From positions 1 to 35,138 of the forward strand of contig ONBO01000034.1 in NCBI GenBank assembly GCA_900316125.1: DNA of 35,138 bases, read 5' to 3'. Positions 21,293-31,058 of this stretch are shown piece by piece (position 1 is the stretch's first letter; every line of letters begins with the position of its first letter). Made by a program: the position numbers and the translations under genes. The stretch comes from an uncultured Bacteroidales bacterium. Lineage in GTDB: Bacteria; Bacteroidota; Bacteroidia; Bacteroidales; Paludibacteraceae. The notes below the pieces were generated by a model. It saw only the letters and a list, made by a program, of their open reading frames with translations, did not search any database and was not told the origin of the DNA.

Positions 21293-23563
21293 TTAAAACA
21301 CCGCTGCAATGCGTATGCCAAGCTGGCGGGGTTTGCCTTGCTGCAAGAAGGCGTTGCTCATAGATACAAAGTAGAACACATCATACTGGGTGCCTGTGAG
21401 GTTGCGCGCCCATAACTGCAGGCTTACGTATTTCCATCTTATCTCCACCGATGCGTTCAGTAGTGCGTAGAAGGGCTGTGAGAGCGTGTTCGCCTCATTC
21501 CACCAAATGCGTCCGCGCCCCTCTCCTGATAGTGATAATGAAACAGAGTCAAGCCATCTCTTTCCGGCTCTGTAGCACACATCAGTGCCTAAATATGCGG
21601 TGTGCTGAGGAGAGTATGGAATGTGTTTGCCGTTGTGATTGTTTATGCCGTCATCAAAGATTATGAAACGGGCATCGGTGAAACCGTAGCTGCCATGAAT
21701 CATGCCACGCCATGAGCCTTTCTGCCAGCGGTAGAGCAGGGTGGCTTCTGCTCCTAAAGAGCGTGAACGTGCGGCGTTTGTCATCATGCGCCCGGCGGTC
21801 TTGCCCTCAGGAAACACTGTTACCTGCTGGTCTTGAATGTCTATGTAGAATATGTCAGCGTCAATGCGCAGACCCTCTGCCGCGCTCCAGTGAATACCGG
21901 TTTCAAAGGTCCACGCCTTTTCAGGACGGTATTTAGTTATCTCAGCCCGTGTGTAGCGTTCATCTCCCATGCCATCCATGTGAACACCCATGTCATCCAT
22001 CATGTCTGTCATCATTCTGTTTTGAATAATGGTGCTGAATATCTGTGTGTTATAGCCGCCAGCCTTGCTGCCTTTGGCTGCGTAGGCGTAGAGGCTTAGC
22101 TTGCTGAAGTCATATTGCACACTAACACGAGGCAGCACTTGAAAGTATGTGTCAGACATTACGCCCTTCATGCTGGTGGTGAAAGGTTTTGGCTGTTTCA
22201 TCAGGGCTGTCATACGGTAGTGCAGAGATGCGCTGCAGTCATAATCAAGGCTCACATACTCCACATCGAGGCGTATACCGGCTTTAAGAGTAAGCCCTTT
22301 CACAGGCTTGAAAATACTCTGATGATATAGGGCGGCTCCTGCATTAAGGCGCTTGAAGTCACTCTCCACAATGAACTGCTGCTCAACTATCTCAAGAGAG
22401 TCATCAGGGAAAGCCTTGCGTATGCCACGGTTGGCGTTTGAGAGTATAAGTTCCTCAATTCCGTCTCTCTTAAAGGTTACGGGGGCGTGCATATCGCCGT
22501 GCTTGATAAATGCCGCGGCTCCTGTGAGAAAGTCATACCACCATGTCTGCTCTTTGCTGCGCACCAGACCGTCAAGCGTGGCACTGTGTACTCTCTGCCC
22601 CTGTTCCAGTGTGAAGATTGACTTTGGCGTATAGTCATTGTCCATGCGCATAAGGTCATTCAGGTATTGGTATGAAGCACTAAGCTCCATGGTGTAGCGT
22701 TCCCATTCACGTGTGGCGTGAAGAGCCTCCACTGCGCAGATACGGCGGTATGAACCAGTGTCATTATAGTTTATGATACGTGTCTCCGCCGATGCGTAGG
22801 GGTATGCTCCCTGGTCTGTCCAGCCGGCGCTGATGGTGTTTGTAACGCGCCACTCATCCTGCGGTTTGAAGTCAAGGACAAAACGTCCGCTGGCACCTTG
22901 AGAATGGTCTATAAGCGAACCGTTATACTGGTTTCTGTAGAATCCGTCAGTGCGGTTATACTGCCCAGAGAGCCCCCAGCCAAACTTATCTGTTTCACGG
23001 CGGCGTATTGCCGCATCGGCGTAGGCGGAGTTTGCAGTGGCGTATTCAGCATTGGCGGTTATGTTCTGTCTGCCTGAAATATCCATAGGCAGTATGGTGC
23101 GTATGTCCATTATGCCTCCCATGGTGTTACGCCCGTACAGCGTGCCTTGCGGGCCTCGCAGAATTTCTATGCGCCTTACATCCTGCAAGCGGAAGTCAAA
23201 CATGTTTTTGTCAAGCAGCGGCACTCCGTCAACCACCATGCCCATAACAGACTCGTCTATTCTGGAGCCTAATCCACGTATATATACAGTTGATGTCATG
23301 GCAGAACCGTAGTCGGGCATTGATACGTTTGGCACCAGGTTTGAGGCATCCTTGGGGGTTACCACGTGAGCTGAAGTCAGCTCTTGCGGACTGAGTATGT
23401 CAGCCTGTTGCGCCAAACGAGATATGGAGTTGTCATAGCCGTCACGAGTCTGGCTGACCTCAAACTCAGGTAGCACAACAAGAGTGTCGGCGGCAGGTGT
23501 CAAACCAGCCGCCGGCAGGCAAACAAACAGCAGAACGTTACTCAGTAATACGCTGACCCTCAT
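21293..23563 (-). CDS. TonB-dependent outer-membrane receptor
   Basis: The ATG at 23561-23563 gives 756 residues with a signal peptide (MRVSVLLSNVLLFVCLPAAG); a start 7 codons earlier is possible. A TonB-box-like PEFEVSQT is followed by a plug domain (TSTVYIRGLGSRIDESVMGMVVDGVPLL, RRIEILRGPQGTLYGRNTMGG) and a 22-strand-type barrel ending in QLGIRIAAVF. There is no CarboxypepD_reg extension and no SusD neighbour, so this is a small-ligand or metal-complex importer rather than a glycan SusC. A Met/Asp/His-rich loop lies at about residues 515-535. It overlaps the preceding lipoprotein gene by 26 bases. Confidence 0.92.
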   Translation of the reverse strand: MRVSVLLSNVLLFVCLPAAGLTPAADTLVVLPEFEVSQTRDGYDNSISRLAQQADILSPQELTSAHVVTPKDASNLVPNVSMPDYGSAMTSTVYIRGLGSRIDESVMGMVVDGVPLLDKNMFDFRLQDVRRIEILRGPQGTLYGRNTMGGIMDIRTILPMDISGRQNITANAEYATANSAYADAAIRRRETDKFGWGLSGQYNRTDGFYRNQYNGSLIDHSQGASGRFVLDFKPQDEWRVTNTISAGWTDQGAYPYASAETRIINYNDTGSYRRICAVEALHATREWERYTMELSASYQYLNDLMRMDNDYTPKSIFTLEQGQRVHSATLDGLVRSKEQTWWYDFLTGAAAFIKHGDMHAPVTFKRDGIEELILSNANRGIRKAFPDDSLEIVEQQFIVESDFKRLNAGAALYHQSIFKPVKGLTLKAGIRLDVEYVSLDYDCSASLHYRMTALMKQPKPFTTSMKGVMSDTYFQVLPRVSVQYDFSKLSLYAYAAKGSKAGGYNTQIFSTIIQNRMMTDMMDDMGVHMDGMGDERYTRAEITKYRPEKAWTFETGIHWSAAEGLRIDADIFYIDIQDQQVTVFPEGKTAGRMMTNAARSRSLGAEATLLYRWQKGSWRGMIHGSYGFTDARFIIFDDGINNHNGKHIPYSPQHTAYLGTDVCYRAGKRWLDSVSLSLSGEGRGRIWWNEANTLSQPFYALLNASVEIRWKYVSLQLWARNLTGTQYDVFYFVSMSNAFLQQGKPRQLGIRIAAVF

Positions 23564-24023
23564 ATCGGGTAGGGTATGTTCCAAAATATAGTGAGAAAGA
23601 TAGGGCGTCTTTGCTGGCGGTTCCTTCTAAGTCTGTAGCAGTGTACTTGTCAAACGGATTTCCGCCCATTGTGGGTACAATATTATTGCCTGAGAGGGTG
23701 TAGCTGGCATCTGTGGTCACATAGCTTACACCAGGCAGGTCAAGGTCAATGGTTACCGGCATCTGAGGCACAAACTTTACTTTGTAAATGCTTAAAGTGG
23801 AGCTGGTCTCACTATCCTTGTTGAATTTAACCTTGATGTCCTTGGTCTCGTACTCCTGACCGTTGAACGTTACAAAAATGGAACCTTTATATGTGGCAGA
23901 CTGCTCTGCAATAGGTTCCATACTCTTGGCCTCTGGCTCTACGCTGTTTGGCCGAGGCTCTGTTTGTTTGCTGCATGCTCCAAGCATAAGCAAAACAAAA
24001 AATAATGAAAAAATCTTCTTCAT
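23538..24023 (-). CDS. Calycin-like beta-barrel lipoprotein
   Basis: This 161-residue protein has a lipoprotein signal (MKKIFSLFFVLLMLGACSKQ; lipobox LGAC). A beta-rich domain follows (YKGSIFVTFNGQEYETKDIKVKF..., VPQMPVTIDLDLPGV, ASYTLSGNNIVPTMGGNP) of the Bacteroidetes calycin-like/DUF4925 type. It is the first gene of a two-gene unit with the TonB receptor, suggesting a surface or periplasmic ligand-binding partner. The ligand is unknown. A -7 box and a CTTAAG repeat lie upstream. Confidence 0.83.
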   Translation of the reverse strand: MKKIFSLFFVLLMLGACSKQTEPRPNSVEPEAKSMEPIAEQSATYKGSIFVTFNGQEYETKDIKVKFNKDSETSSTLSIYKVKFVPQMPVTIDLDLPGVSYVTTDASYTLSGNNIVPTMGGNPFDKYTATDLEGTASKDALSFSLYFGTYPTRYEGQRITE

Positions 24024-24045
24024 AAGGCTTAAAAATTTGTGTCTG

Positions 24046-24091
24046 CAAAATTACTGTCAGACATTTTCGTAAGCCTTAAGAAAACCTTAAG
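24046..24091 (-). promoter_or_regulatory. -7 box and PmrA-box-like repeat upstream of the lipoprotein/TonB receptor unit
   Basis: On the minus strand TAATTTTG (24046-24053) matches the -7 box. Just upstream, CTTAAG-AAAAC-CTTAAG (24075-24091) is a direct repeat of six bases with a 5-base spacer, the geometry of enterobacterial PmrA/BasR boxes. It replaces a normal -33 TTG, as is common for activator-dependent promoters. Which regulator binds is unknown. Confidence 0.5.
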
Positions 24092-24105
24092 ATTTTAGGA
24101 TTTTT

Positions 24106-24963
24106 TTAGAGTAACGCCAGTGCTGTTACGCCGATGAGAACACCTGTAAGCGCCACAGCTTTCAGGCGTGTGTTTTTGTCATGCAAAACTATGGTGCCAT
24201 ATAGGAATGGAATTATCACCCCGGTGCGGCGTATCACAGAGAGCATGGAGAGCATGGCATCGGGTTGAGACAGAGCGTAGAAGTATGTCAGCTCAGATGT
24301 GACCCAGAACAATGATATGCCTAAGATGCTCCAGCGCCACTTGAATCTGATACCGTCATGGCGTTTTGGCCACCAGAATATCAATACAAATATCAGCATC
24401 ATTAGAGCCTGCTCTGATGCGTAGAAGAACTGGAAGGCGTAGCGGTTAATGTTTAGCCCCTGTAGCGCATACTTGTCATAGAGTCCGCTGCACGCTCCTA
24501 TAAGAGTGCCCGCTATTACAAGCCACACGTACGGGTTGCGGAATGAGAAACCCTCCTTTTTGCCTATCATTGAGAATGCCATAAATGAGAACAGTGTGAC
24601 GGCAATGGCTATCCACTGGTACCACTCCAAGTGCTCTCCAAACAGCATCACGGCTCCCATTACCACCCACATAGGTCCAGTGGCCCCAATGGGCGATGCT
24701 ATGGTGAGCGGCACTCGTCTTATTCCAAAATATGTGGTGAGCCCGAAACTCATAATCAGACAGGCTTTTATGAATATGAGCAGGTGAGTGTGTGCGTCAA
24801 GCACAGGTATCTGGGTTATGGCAAGCGGAATTTGCAGCAGGGTGGAGCACACCATTGACGTCAGCAGCACGGGCAGAACCGCATTGCCGTCAACTGATGT
24901 CTTCTTGCAGATGTCATAGCATCCTAAGAGAAACGCTGATATAAAACCGAATAATAGCCACAT
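24106..24963 (-). CDS. EamA/DMT-family transporter
   Basis: This 285-residue protein has ten hydrophobic segments in two EamA halves (starting MWLLFGFISAFLLGCYDICKK and PYVWLVIAGTLIGACSGLYDKYAL). Typical sequence features are SPIGATGPMWVVMGAVMLFGEHLEW and SLFWVTSELTYFYALS. The family exports metabolites or drugs across the inner membrane; the substrate is unknown. It ends 2 bases before the thiL gene's stop region and is downstream of it on the same strand. Confidence 0.88.
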   Translation of the reverse strand: MWLLFGFISAFLLGCYDICKKTSVDGNAVLPVLLTSMVCSTLLQIPLAITQIPVLDAHTHLLIFIKACLIMSFGLTTYFGIRRVPLTIASPIGATGPMWVVMGAVMLFGEHLEWYQWIAIAVTLFSFMAFSMIGKKEGFSFRNPYVWLVIAGTLIGACSGLYDKYALQGLNINRYAFQFFYASEQALMMLIFVLIFWWPKRHDGIRFKWRWSILGISLFWVTSELTYFYALSQPDAMLSMLSVIRRTGVIIPFLYGTIVLHDKNTRLKAVALTGVLIGVTALALL

Positions 24964-24964
24964 G

Positions 24965-25993
24965 TTAAAATCCCGTCCAGCCTTGTGCTTTCAGTTCAAG
25001 TTCCTGTCCCTCTGGTGTTACAAGCACCTTCTCGTTTGCATCGGCGGTAGTGTAGCCTATAACTTTAACACCCTTAATCTGGTTCACCTTCTCATGCATG
25101 GAAACAGGCACGGTGAAGAGCAGTTCGTAGTCTTCGCCGCCGTTAAGAGCTACTGTCATCAGGTTCATGTTGAACTCCTCAGCCTGCACGGCTGTTTCAT
25201 AATCCACTGGTATCTTGTCCTCATAGATACGGCAGCCCACGCCGCTCTGCTTGCATATATGGTGAAGTTCAGATGAAAGTCCGTCTGAGATGTCCATCAT
25301 GGCATTTGGCACGATGCCTGCTTTTTCAAGTTCGTCAATAATATCCTTGCGAGCCTCTGGCTTCAGCTGGCGTTCAAGCAGATACTCTTTGCCTGCAAAG
25401 TCTGGCTGCATACCCTCCTGACCGTTTTCTGCAAACACTTTCTTTTCACGCTCCAGCAACTGCAAACCCATGTAGGCGGCGCCTAAGTTGCCGCTTACGC
25501 ATATAAGGTCATTTGGCTTGGCACCGCTGCGGCACACTATCTTACCATCTTCACCCTCTCCTATACAGGTTATGCTTATGCAAAGCCCTGTTACAGACGC
25601 CGATGTGTCACCTCCCACCATATCCACTCCGTGACGCTCACACGCAAGCAACATTCCGGCGTAAAGTTCGTCCATGTCTTCTGTTTTGAAACGTGCGCTC
25701 ACTCCTATGCTCACAGTTATCTGCTTAGGTCTTCCGTTCATGGCGTAAATGTCTGAAAGATTCACCATAACGGCTTTATAACCAAGGTGCTTAAGCGGTA
25801 CGTATGTAAGGTCAAAGTGTATGCCCTCAAGTAGTAGATCAGTGGTCACTAGAACCCGCTTGCCAGGCTGCGTGTAGTTTAGTATGGCGGCATCGTCGCC
25901 CACACCTTTTACGCTACTGCTATTTATAAGTTTAATGCTTTCTGTGAGGCGGTCTATAAGACCAAATTCTCCAAGTGCTGATATTTCGGACAT
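24965..25993 (-). CDS. thiL: Thiamine-phosphate kinase
   Basis: I use the ATG at 25991-25993 (342 residues), where the family starts (MSEISALGEFGLIDRLTE); the open frame to 26092 runs through the promoter region. Landmarks are VKGVGDDAAILNY near residue 32 (ATP/Mg Asp pair), VTTDLLLEGIHFDL, GGDTSAS and MDISDGLSSEL, all conserved in ThiL. It phosphorylates thiamine monophosphate to the diphosphate cofactor in the cytoplasm. A TACCTTTG -7 box lies at 26046-26053. The EamA gene follows with a 1-base gap. Confidence 0.96.
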   Translation of the reverse strand: MSEISALGEFGLIDRLTESIKLINSSSVKGVGDDAAILNYTQPGKRVLVTTDLLLEGIHFDLTYVPLKHLGYKAVMVNLSDIYAMNGRPKQITVSIGVSARFKTEDMDELYAGMLLACERHGVDMVGGDTSASVTGLCISITCIGEGEDGKIVCRSGAKPNDLICVSGNLGAAYMGLQLLEREKKVFAENGQEGMQPDFAGKEYLLERQLKPEARKDIIDELEKAGIVPNAMMDISDGLSSELHHICKQSGVGCRIYEDKIPVDYETAVQAEEFNMNLMTVALNGGEDYELLFTVPVSMHEKVNQIKGVKVIGYTTADANEKVLVTPEGQELELKAQGWTGF

Positions 25994-26003
25994 TTCTATT
26001 TGG

Positions 26004-26031
26004 TTGACAGTTGATATTTGACAGTTGACAG
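26004..26031. repeat. Four tandem 7-bp units upstream of thiL
   Basis: TTGACAG, TTGATAT, TTGACAG and TTGACAG follow one another between the thiL promoter and start codon. Similar 7-mer arrays occur at 308-328. They lie in the untranslated leader of thiL. Confidence 0.65.
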
Positions 26032-26042
26032 TTTTTTTTGTG

Positions 26043-26073
26043 TTGCAAAGGTAGCAATTTTTTTGTATCTTTG
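26043..26073 (+). promoter_or_regulatory. Promoter of the BIG2/FISUMP lipoprotein gene, overlapping that of thiL
   Basis: TTG at 26043-26045, a 20-base spacer, then TATCTTTG at 26066-26073. The thiL -7 box TACCTTTG lies on the opposite strand at 26046-26053, between the two boxes, so the divergent promoters interlock. Confidence 0.7.
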
Positions 26074-26106
26074 TAAGCTGGAATATAACCAATAAAAACT
26101 TATAAT

Positions 26107-27642
26107 ATGAAAAACAAAATTTACATTTTTGGTTCGTTGGCGGCTATTGCACTGCTTGCTTTGGCATCGTGTAAGAAAGATAACCCCCAAACTGGTGTTA
26201 AGGTTGAGAGTGTAAGTTTTAATGAGTCAAGTTACACTATTGCAGAAAATAACCTTGACCTTAACTTGAAGAAGCAGCTTGTGGTAACTCCTGCCGGTCT
26301 GCTTGACACTTGTAAGACTCTTAAATGGGCAGTGGATGATGAGAACATAGCAGAGATGAACGGCTCTTATCTTCTCCCAAAGGGGGCTGGTAGTGTTAAG
26401 GTGACTGTCACTATTCAGGGAAGCAAGTCAGCATCATGTTATGTCAGTATAACGGAGGTGCCTGTAAATGGTATCACGCTTAGTAATATGACCATTAAAG
26501 TAGGGGAGAAAGTTAAGATTGAATACACTACAGACCCGGAAAATGTGCCTATCCAGCGTTTTACTCTTTCAAGTAGTAAAGAGAATGTGGCCACCATAGA
26601 TGCAGACGGTATTATAACTGCAAAAAGGAGTGGCTGGACAGAGATTTTTGCCACACGTGGAGATCTTACAGCCAAATGTATGATAACTGTTACAACTGTA
26701 CCTGTTAGTGGTGTCAAGATTGACAAGACATCGTTTGAGTTTACCAGTATAAATGAGACACTCCAGTTAACAGCCACAATAGAGCCTGAAGATGCCACTG
26801 ATAAAGAGATTCATTGGTCCTCATCTGCCCCCTCTGTGGCTACCGTAAGTGACAACGGTCTGGTGAAATGTGTAGGTTTTGGCACGGCAACTATCCAGGC
26901 TTTGTCAAATAATAACAGAAGTGCTTCATGTGAAGTGACGCAAACAAAGATGATAATGGATTGTCAGGGCAACCTTTATCCAGTGGTACAGATAGGCACC
27001 CAGTGGTGGATGGCGGAGAACCTGAGAAGCACCATTTATGACACAGAAAGTAACAGGAAGGGAGAACCGGTGAAAACATCATCAACTGCAAAGTTTGCTC
27101 CGTACTATACAGATGGTAGGAATACCGTTACAGATTATAGTGGCGAGTTAACTTCTGATCAGCGCCAGAAACTTGGCCTGCTATATAACTGGGGTGCAGT
27201 TGTAGGATTAGCGACAGAATCCGATGTCAAGGCACGGACAACCTCATTCAGTAACAGGCAGGGTATATGCCCTAACGGTTGGCATGTGCCTACATCTGCA
27301 GAGTGGATAACTCTTGAACAACACGACGGCTCCGAATATTATCATGTTTCTCTTGCTGGAAAGAAGTTAAAGACTAAATCCGGTTGGTTTGGAGATAAAG
27401 ACAAAGATGTTTCTTGGGATAGTACTAGAGGTAGTGATTCTTATGGTTTCTCTGCTTTGCCCGCCGGCTACGCTGTAGGAAGTGGTGTAAAAGAAGTGGG
27501 CAGATATGCGTATTTCTGGACTGCTACACCTGATGATAGTGACAAAGCCACCTGCAGATATATTTTTGCTGATTACACAGATGTGAAAAATAAGAGTTTT
27601 GATAAGAGTAACGCTTGTAGCGTCCGCTGCGTAAAGAACTAA
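26107..27642 (+). CDS. Surface lipoprotein with BIG2 and FISUMP domains
   Basis: This 511-residue protein has a lipobox LASC (MKNKIYIFGSLAAIALLALASCKK). About three bacterial Ig-like group 2 domains follow (residues about 35-285; VNGITLSNMTIKVGEK..., VATIDADGIITAKRSGWTEI, VATVSDNGLVKCVGFGTATI). The rest is a FISUMP domain (YPVVQIGTQWWMAENLR, LLYNWGAV, GICPNGWHVPTSAEW, YGFSALPAGY, SVRCVKN). Such proteins sit on the cell surface and may bind glycans or proteins; the ligand is unknown. It is a single-gene unit with its own promoter and terminator. Confidence 0.9.
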   Translation: MKNKIYIFGSLAAIALLALASCKKDNPQTGVKVESVSFNESSYTIAENNLDLNLKKQLVVTPAGLLDTCKTLKWAVDDENIAEMNGSYLLPKGAGSVKVTVTIQGSKSASCYVSITEVPVNGITLSNMTIKVGEKVKIEYTTDPENVPIQRFTLSSSKENVATIDADGIITAKRSGWTEIFATRGDLTAKCMITVTTVPVSGVKIDKTSFEFTSINETLQLTATIEPEDATDKEIHWSSSAPSVATVSDNGLVKCVGFGTATIQALSNNNRSASCEVTQTKMIMDCQGNLYPVVQIGTQWWMAENLRSTIYDTESNRKGEPVKTSSTAKFAPYYTDGRNTVTDYSGELTSDQRQKLGLLYNWGAVVGLATESDVKARTTSFSNRQGICPNGWHVPTSAEWITLEQHDGSEYYHVSLAGKKLKTKSGWFGDKDKDVSWDSTRGSDSYGFSALPAGYAVGSGVKEVGRYAYFWTATPDDSDKATCRYIFADYTDVKNKSFDKSNACSVRCVKN

Positions 27643-27666
27643 TAGTTACAGGACAACTATTTATAA

Positions 27667-27706
27667 ACTCACAGTCTTGTCATAGTACGGGATTGTGAGT
27701 TTTTTT
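27667..27706 (+). terminator. Rho-independent terminator after the FISUMP gene
   Basis: ACTCACAGTC (27667-27676) pairs with GATTGTGAGT (27691-27700), ten pairs with one G-T wobble and a 14-base loop, followed at once by T6. The downstream promoter -7 box begins only 2 bases later. Confidence 0.8.
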
Positions 27707-27707
27707 G

Positions 27708-27715
27708 TATATTTG
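27708..27715 (+). promoter_or_regulatory. -7 box of the ABC ATPase-ruvB-flippase operon
   Basis: TATATTTG directly follows the terminator T-run and precedes the ATG at 27736 by 20 bases. At the -33 distance the sequence is GTA, so the upstream half is weak. Confidence 0.45.
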
Positions 27716-27735
27716 CGGTGCGCAATGTGTATGGT

Positions 27736-28434
27736 ATGGGAATAGTACTTGCTGACATTTCAAAAAGTTATGGTAGCCAGAAGGTTATTTCAAATCTAAG
27801 TCTGAAAATAGGCAAAGGGGAGATTGTGGGTTTCCTGGGGCCTAACGGTGCCGGTAAATCCACCACTATGAAGATTATAACCGGCTTTCTGAAACCTGAT
27901 TCAGGCAGTGTGAAGGTGTGCGGCATAGATGTTACGGCTGAGCCTATTGAGGCAAAACGCCACATCGGGTATCTGCCGGAGCATAATCCGCTCTACACGG
28001 ATATGTACGTGAAGGAGTATCTTGATTTCACCGCCGATGTCTACTCTCTGCCATCAAAGCGTGAGCGCATTGATGAGGTTATATGCCTTACCGGTTTGCA
28101 GAATGAGTATAAAAAGACAATAGGGAGCCTCTCAAAGGGATACCGTCAGAGGGTGGGGCTTGCTGCCGCAATAATTCATAACCCTGACGTGCTCATTCTT
28201 GACGAGCCAACCACAGGTCTTGACCCTAACCAGATACTTGAGATACGTGAGCTTATCCAGAACTTTGGCAAGGAGCGCACCGTGCTTCTCAGCACTCATA
28301 TAATGCAGGAGGTGGAGGCTGTTTGCCAGCGTTTTGTGATACTCAGGAGGGGAGAGATAGTGGCAGACAGGCGCGTGGCCGATATAGAGAAGGGCTCACT
28401 TGAAGATTTGTTCAGACAACTAACAAGCAACTAA
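27736..28434 (+). CDS. GldA-type ABC transporter ATP-binding protein
   Basis: I take the ATG at 27736 (232 residues); a GTG at 27718 is nearer the promoter than likely. Walker A GPNGAGKS (35-42), signature LSKGY (132-136) and Walker [11 protein letters not shown] (151-160) are complete, with the H-loop in STHIMQE. The order and [18 protein letters not shown] resemble GldA, the gliding/secretion-linked ATPase of Bacteroidetes. No membrane partner gene (GldF/G) lies beside it, so the permease must be elsewhere or it serves another system. ruvB overlaps its stop by one base. Confidence 0.87.
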   Translation: MGIVLADISKSYGSQKVISNLSLKIGKGEIVGFLGPNGAGKSTTMKIITGFLKPDSGSVKVCGIDVTAEPIEAKRHIGYLPEHNPLYTDMYVKEYLDFTADVYSLPSKRERIDEVICLTGLQNEYKKTIGSLSKGYRQRVGLAAAIIHNPDVLILDEPTTGLDPNQILEIRELIQNFGKERTVLLSTHIMQEVEAVCQRFVILRRGEIVADRRVADIEKGSLEDLFRQLTSN

Positions 28435-29471
28435 TGGAAGACCAGGATTTTGACATACACAGTGCAGGCACGGATGATAGCAAGGATTATGAAAATGTGC
28501 TGCGTCCGCTCACGTTCTCTGATTTTAAGGGGCAGAACAAGATTGTTGAGAACCTTAAGATTTTTGTAACTGCCGCACGTCTGCGTAAGGAGCCGCTTGA
28601 CCATGTGCTTCTGCACGGCCCTCCGGGGTTAGGCAAGACCACACTCTCAAACATCATAGCAAATGAGCTTGGGGTGGGGTTCAAGATAACATCGGGGCCG
28701 GTGCTTGACAAACCTGGTGATTTGGCGGGCATACTCACAAGCCTTGAGCCGGGCGATGTGCTCTTTATTGATGAGATTCACCGTCTGAGTTCTGTGGTGG
28801 AGGAGTACCTCTATTCCGCAATGGAGGATTTCCGCATAGACATTATGATAGACAAAGGCCCGAGCGCGCGCTCTGTGCAGATAGGTCTTAATCCGTTCAC
28901 TCTTGTGGGCGCCACCACTCGTAGCGGTCTGCTTACAAGCCCTCTGCGTGCCAGGTTTGGCATTAACTGCCACTTGGAGTATTATGACGCTGATGTGCTG
29001 AAATCAATTATAAAACGCTCAGCTTCAATTCTTGACACACCATGTTATGATGACGCTGCTGTTGAAATTGCAAGACGCAGCCGTGGTACTCCGCGAATAG
29101 CCAACGCTCTGCTTCGTAGAGTTAGGGACTTCGCGCAGGTGAAGGGCAGCGGTGTGATAACCAAGGAGATAGCCTGCTATGCTCTTGAGGCGCTTAATAT
29201 TGATGTGTTTGGTCTTGATGAGATTGATAACAGAATACTTAACACTATTATAGACAAGTTCTCCGGAGGCCCTGTGGGTATTACTACAATAGCAACCGCA
29301 CTTGGTGAGGACCCTGGCACAATAGAAGACGTGTATGAACCGTTTCTTGTTAAGGAGGGATTCATTAAGCGCACCCCTCGCGGGCGTGAGGTGACACCGC
29401 TTGCGTATAAGCATTTAGGCAAGGAGCACCGTATGGGTGGAGTTTTTCAAGGTAGTTTATTCAATGACTGA
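28434..29471 (+). CDS. ruvB: Holliday junction branch migration DNA helicase RuvB
   Basis: 345 residues. Walker A GPPGLGKT (62-69), Walker B VLFIDEIH (DEIH 113-116), sensor GATTRSG, the arginine-finger region PLRARFG and the C-terminal winged helix ([17 protein letters not shown]) form a textbook RuvB. With RuvA it drives branch migration during recombination repair. Its ATG overlaps the ABC ATPase stop by one base, and its stop overlaps the flippase start by 8 bases, so all three are translationally coupled. Confidence 0.98.
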   Translation: MEDQDFDIHSAGTDDSKDYENVLRPLTFSDFKGQNKIVENLKIFVTAARLRKEPLDHVLLHGPPGLGKTTLSNIIANELGVGFKITSGPVLDKPGDLAGILTSLEPGDVLFIDEIHRLSSVVEEYLYSAMEDFRIDIMIDKGPSARSVQIGLNPFTLVGATTRSGLLTSPLRARFGINCHLEYYDADVLKSIIKRSASILDTPCYDDAAVEIARRSRGTPRIANALLRRVRDFAQVKGSGVITKEIACYALEALNIDVFGLDEIDNRILNTIIDKFSGGPVGITTIATALGEDPGTIEDVYEPFLVKEGFIKRTPRGREVTPLAYKHLGKEHRMGGVFQGSLFND

Positions 29472-30966
29472 GGTTAAATCATTAGCAAAAGATACGGCCA
29501 TTTATGGCATAAGCAGTATTCTTGGCAAGTTCCTGAACTGGTGTCTTGTACCGCTTTACACATATCTGCTTACAAGCAGCGCTGATTATGGTATTGTCAC
29601 CAACTTGTATGCGTGGACTGCCTTGCTTCTGGTGATTCTCACCTACGGAATGGAGACTGGTCTGTTCCGCTTCCTTAACAAGGGTGAGGATAATCCTGAT
29701 ACGGTTTACAGCACCACACTTATCACGCTGTTTGTAACATCGGCGGCATTTGCCGTTTTAATTGCTTTGTTCTCTGACCAGGTGGCTGGCGCAATGGGCT
29801 ACGGAGCACATCCTGAGTTTGTATCCATGCTTGCCATTGTGGTGGCTATGGATGCCTTTGACTCCATACCGTTCGCCTATCTGAGATATTTGAAAAGGCC
29901 TGTGGCTTTTGCATCGCTGAAGCTATTCATGATATTTGTGAATATCATAATGAACCTTTTCTTCCTGCTCGGATGCCCTGCCATAATGAAGTGGAACCCT
30001 TCTCTTGTGGACTGGTTCTATGACCCTAACTACGGTGTGGGGTATGTCTTTGTGGCAAACTTCATTTCCACCACGTGCGTTACGCTGGCTCTGCTACCTA
30101 CGGTTTGCAGTGTGAAGCCTGTGTTTGACAAGGCTCTGCTCGGACGTATGCTCAGATACTCCCTGCCTTTGCTGCTTCTTGGCATCGTGGGTATTATGAA
30201 CCAGACCATTGATAAAATCATATTCCCTTACCTTTACGCTGACCCTCAGGAGGGCGCCGCACAGTTAGGTATCTACGGAGCCTGTTTTAAGGTGGCTATG
30301 GTTATGATGGTGTTCACTCAGGCGTTCCGCTACGCATACGAGCCGTTTGTGTTTGCTAAGAGCCGCGATGCTGACAGTAAAGAGAGCTATGCCGTTACCA
30401 TGAAGTTTTTCCTTATAACGTCATATCTTATATTCCTTGGCATTACTTTCTATCTTGATATTTTGCGCTACATAATACGTGAAGACTACTGGGGCGGGCT
30501 TGTAGTGGTGCCGGTGGTGCTGCTGGCCTATATCTTCCAGGGCGTATATTTCAACCTCTCTTTCTGGTATAAGCTTAATGACAAGACGCGATACGGAGCT
30601 TACATGTCAATAATTGGCTTTATAATAAACGTGGCGCTTATAGTGCTTTTGGTGCCTATGATAGGGTCTATGGGTGCCGCTGTGGCCTCACTGGTGGCGT
30701 TCTTTACCATGATGATTGTGTCATACGTGTGGGGGCAGAAGTACCTGCCTATAGAGTATGACTTTATGTCAATAGGTTTGTACACCTTGCTTGCCGCCGT
30801 GCTTTACGGTTTGAGCCGCCTTTCTGAGTTTTTGCTTGCAAAGTACTGCGGCATAAACAATATGTGGGTAAGTATGGGCGTTAATACAGTATTGCTGGTA
30901 GTTTATATGGTTTATTTAATCAGGCATGACCTGCCGCTAAGCGCTATAATTCGCCGTAGGAAATAA
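29464..30966 (+). CDS. Wzx-like polysaccharide/lipid flippase
   Basis: The ATG at 29464 gives 500 residues starting [33 protein letters not shown], the typical beginning of MATE/Wzx-fold polysaccharide biosynthesis proteins. About 14 membrane segments follow. It overlaps the ruvB stop by 8 bases. It would flip lipid-linked sugar units across the inner membrane for surface glycan assembly; the substrate is unknown. No glycosyltransferase genes adjoin it, which is common for this ruvB-linked copy in Bacteroidales. Confidence 0.9.
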   Translation: MTEVKSLAKDTAIYGISSILGKFLNWCLVPLYTYLLTSSADYGIVTNLYAWTALLLVILTYGMETGLFRFLNKGEDNPDTVYSTTLITLFVTSAAFAVLIALFSDQVAGAMGYGAHPEFVSMLAIVVAMDAFDSIPFAYLRYLKRPVAFASLKLFMIFVNIIMNLFFLLGCPAIMKWNPSLVDWFYDPNYGVGYVFVANFISTTCVTLALLPTVCSVKPVFDKALLGRMLRYSLPLLLLGIVGIMNQTIDKIIFPYLYADPQEGAAQLGIYGACFKVAMVMMVFTQAFRYAYEPFVFAKSRDADSKESYAVTMKFFLITSYLIFLGITFYLDILRYIIREDYWGGLVVVPVVLLAYIFQGVYFNLSFWYKLNDKTRYGAYMSIIGFIINVALIVLLVPMIGSMGAAVASLVAFFTMMIVSYVWGQKYLPIEYDFMSIGLYTLLAAVLYGLSRLSEFLLAKYCGINNMWVSMGVNTVLLVVYMVYLIRHDLPLSAIIRRRK

Positions 30967-31026
30967 CGTCATCCTGAGCGTAGCAAAATGAAGCAATCGT
31001 CATCCTGAGCGAAGCGAAGGATCTCG
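30967..31026. repeat. Two GTCATCCTGAGCG repeat elements
   Basis: CGTCATCCTGAGCGTAGC (30967-30984) and CGTCATCCTGAGCG-AAGCGAAGGATCTCG (30998-31026) start 31 bases apart, right after the flippase stop. The second copy can pair ATCC with GGAT. Such sequences are a widespread intergenic element, and their reverse translation SFASLRMT is a familiar spurious peptide in databases. Confidence 0.75.
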
Positions 31027-31058
31027 TAAATATTATAACAACTAAATATCTATATATC

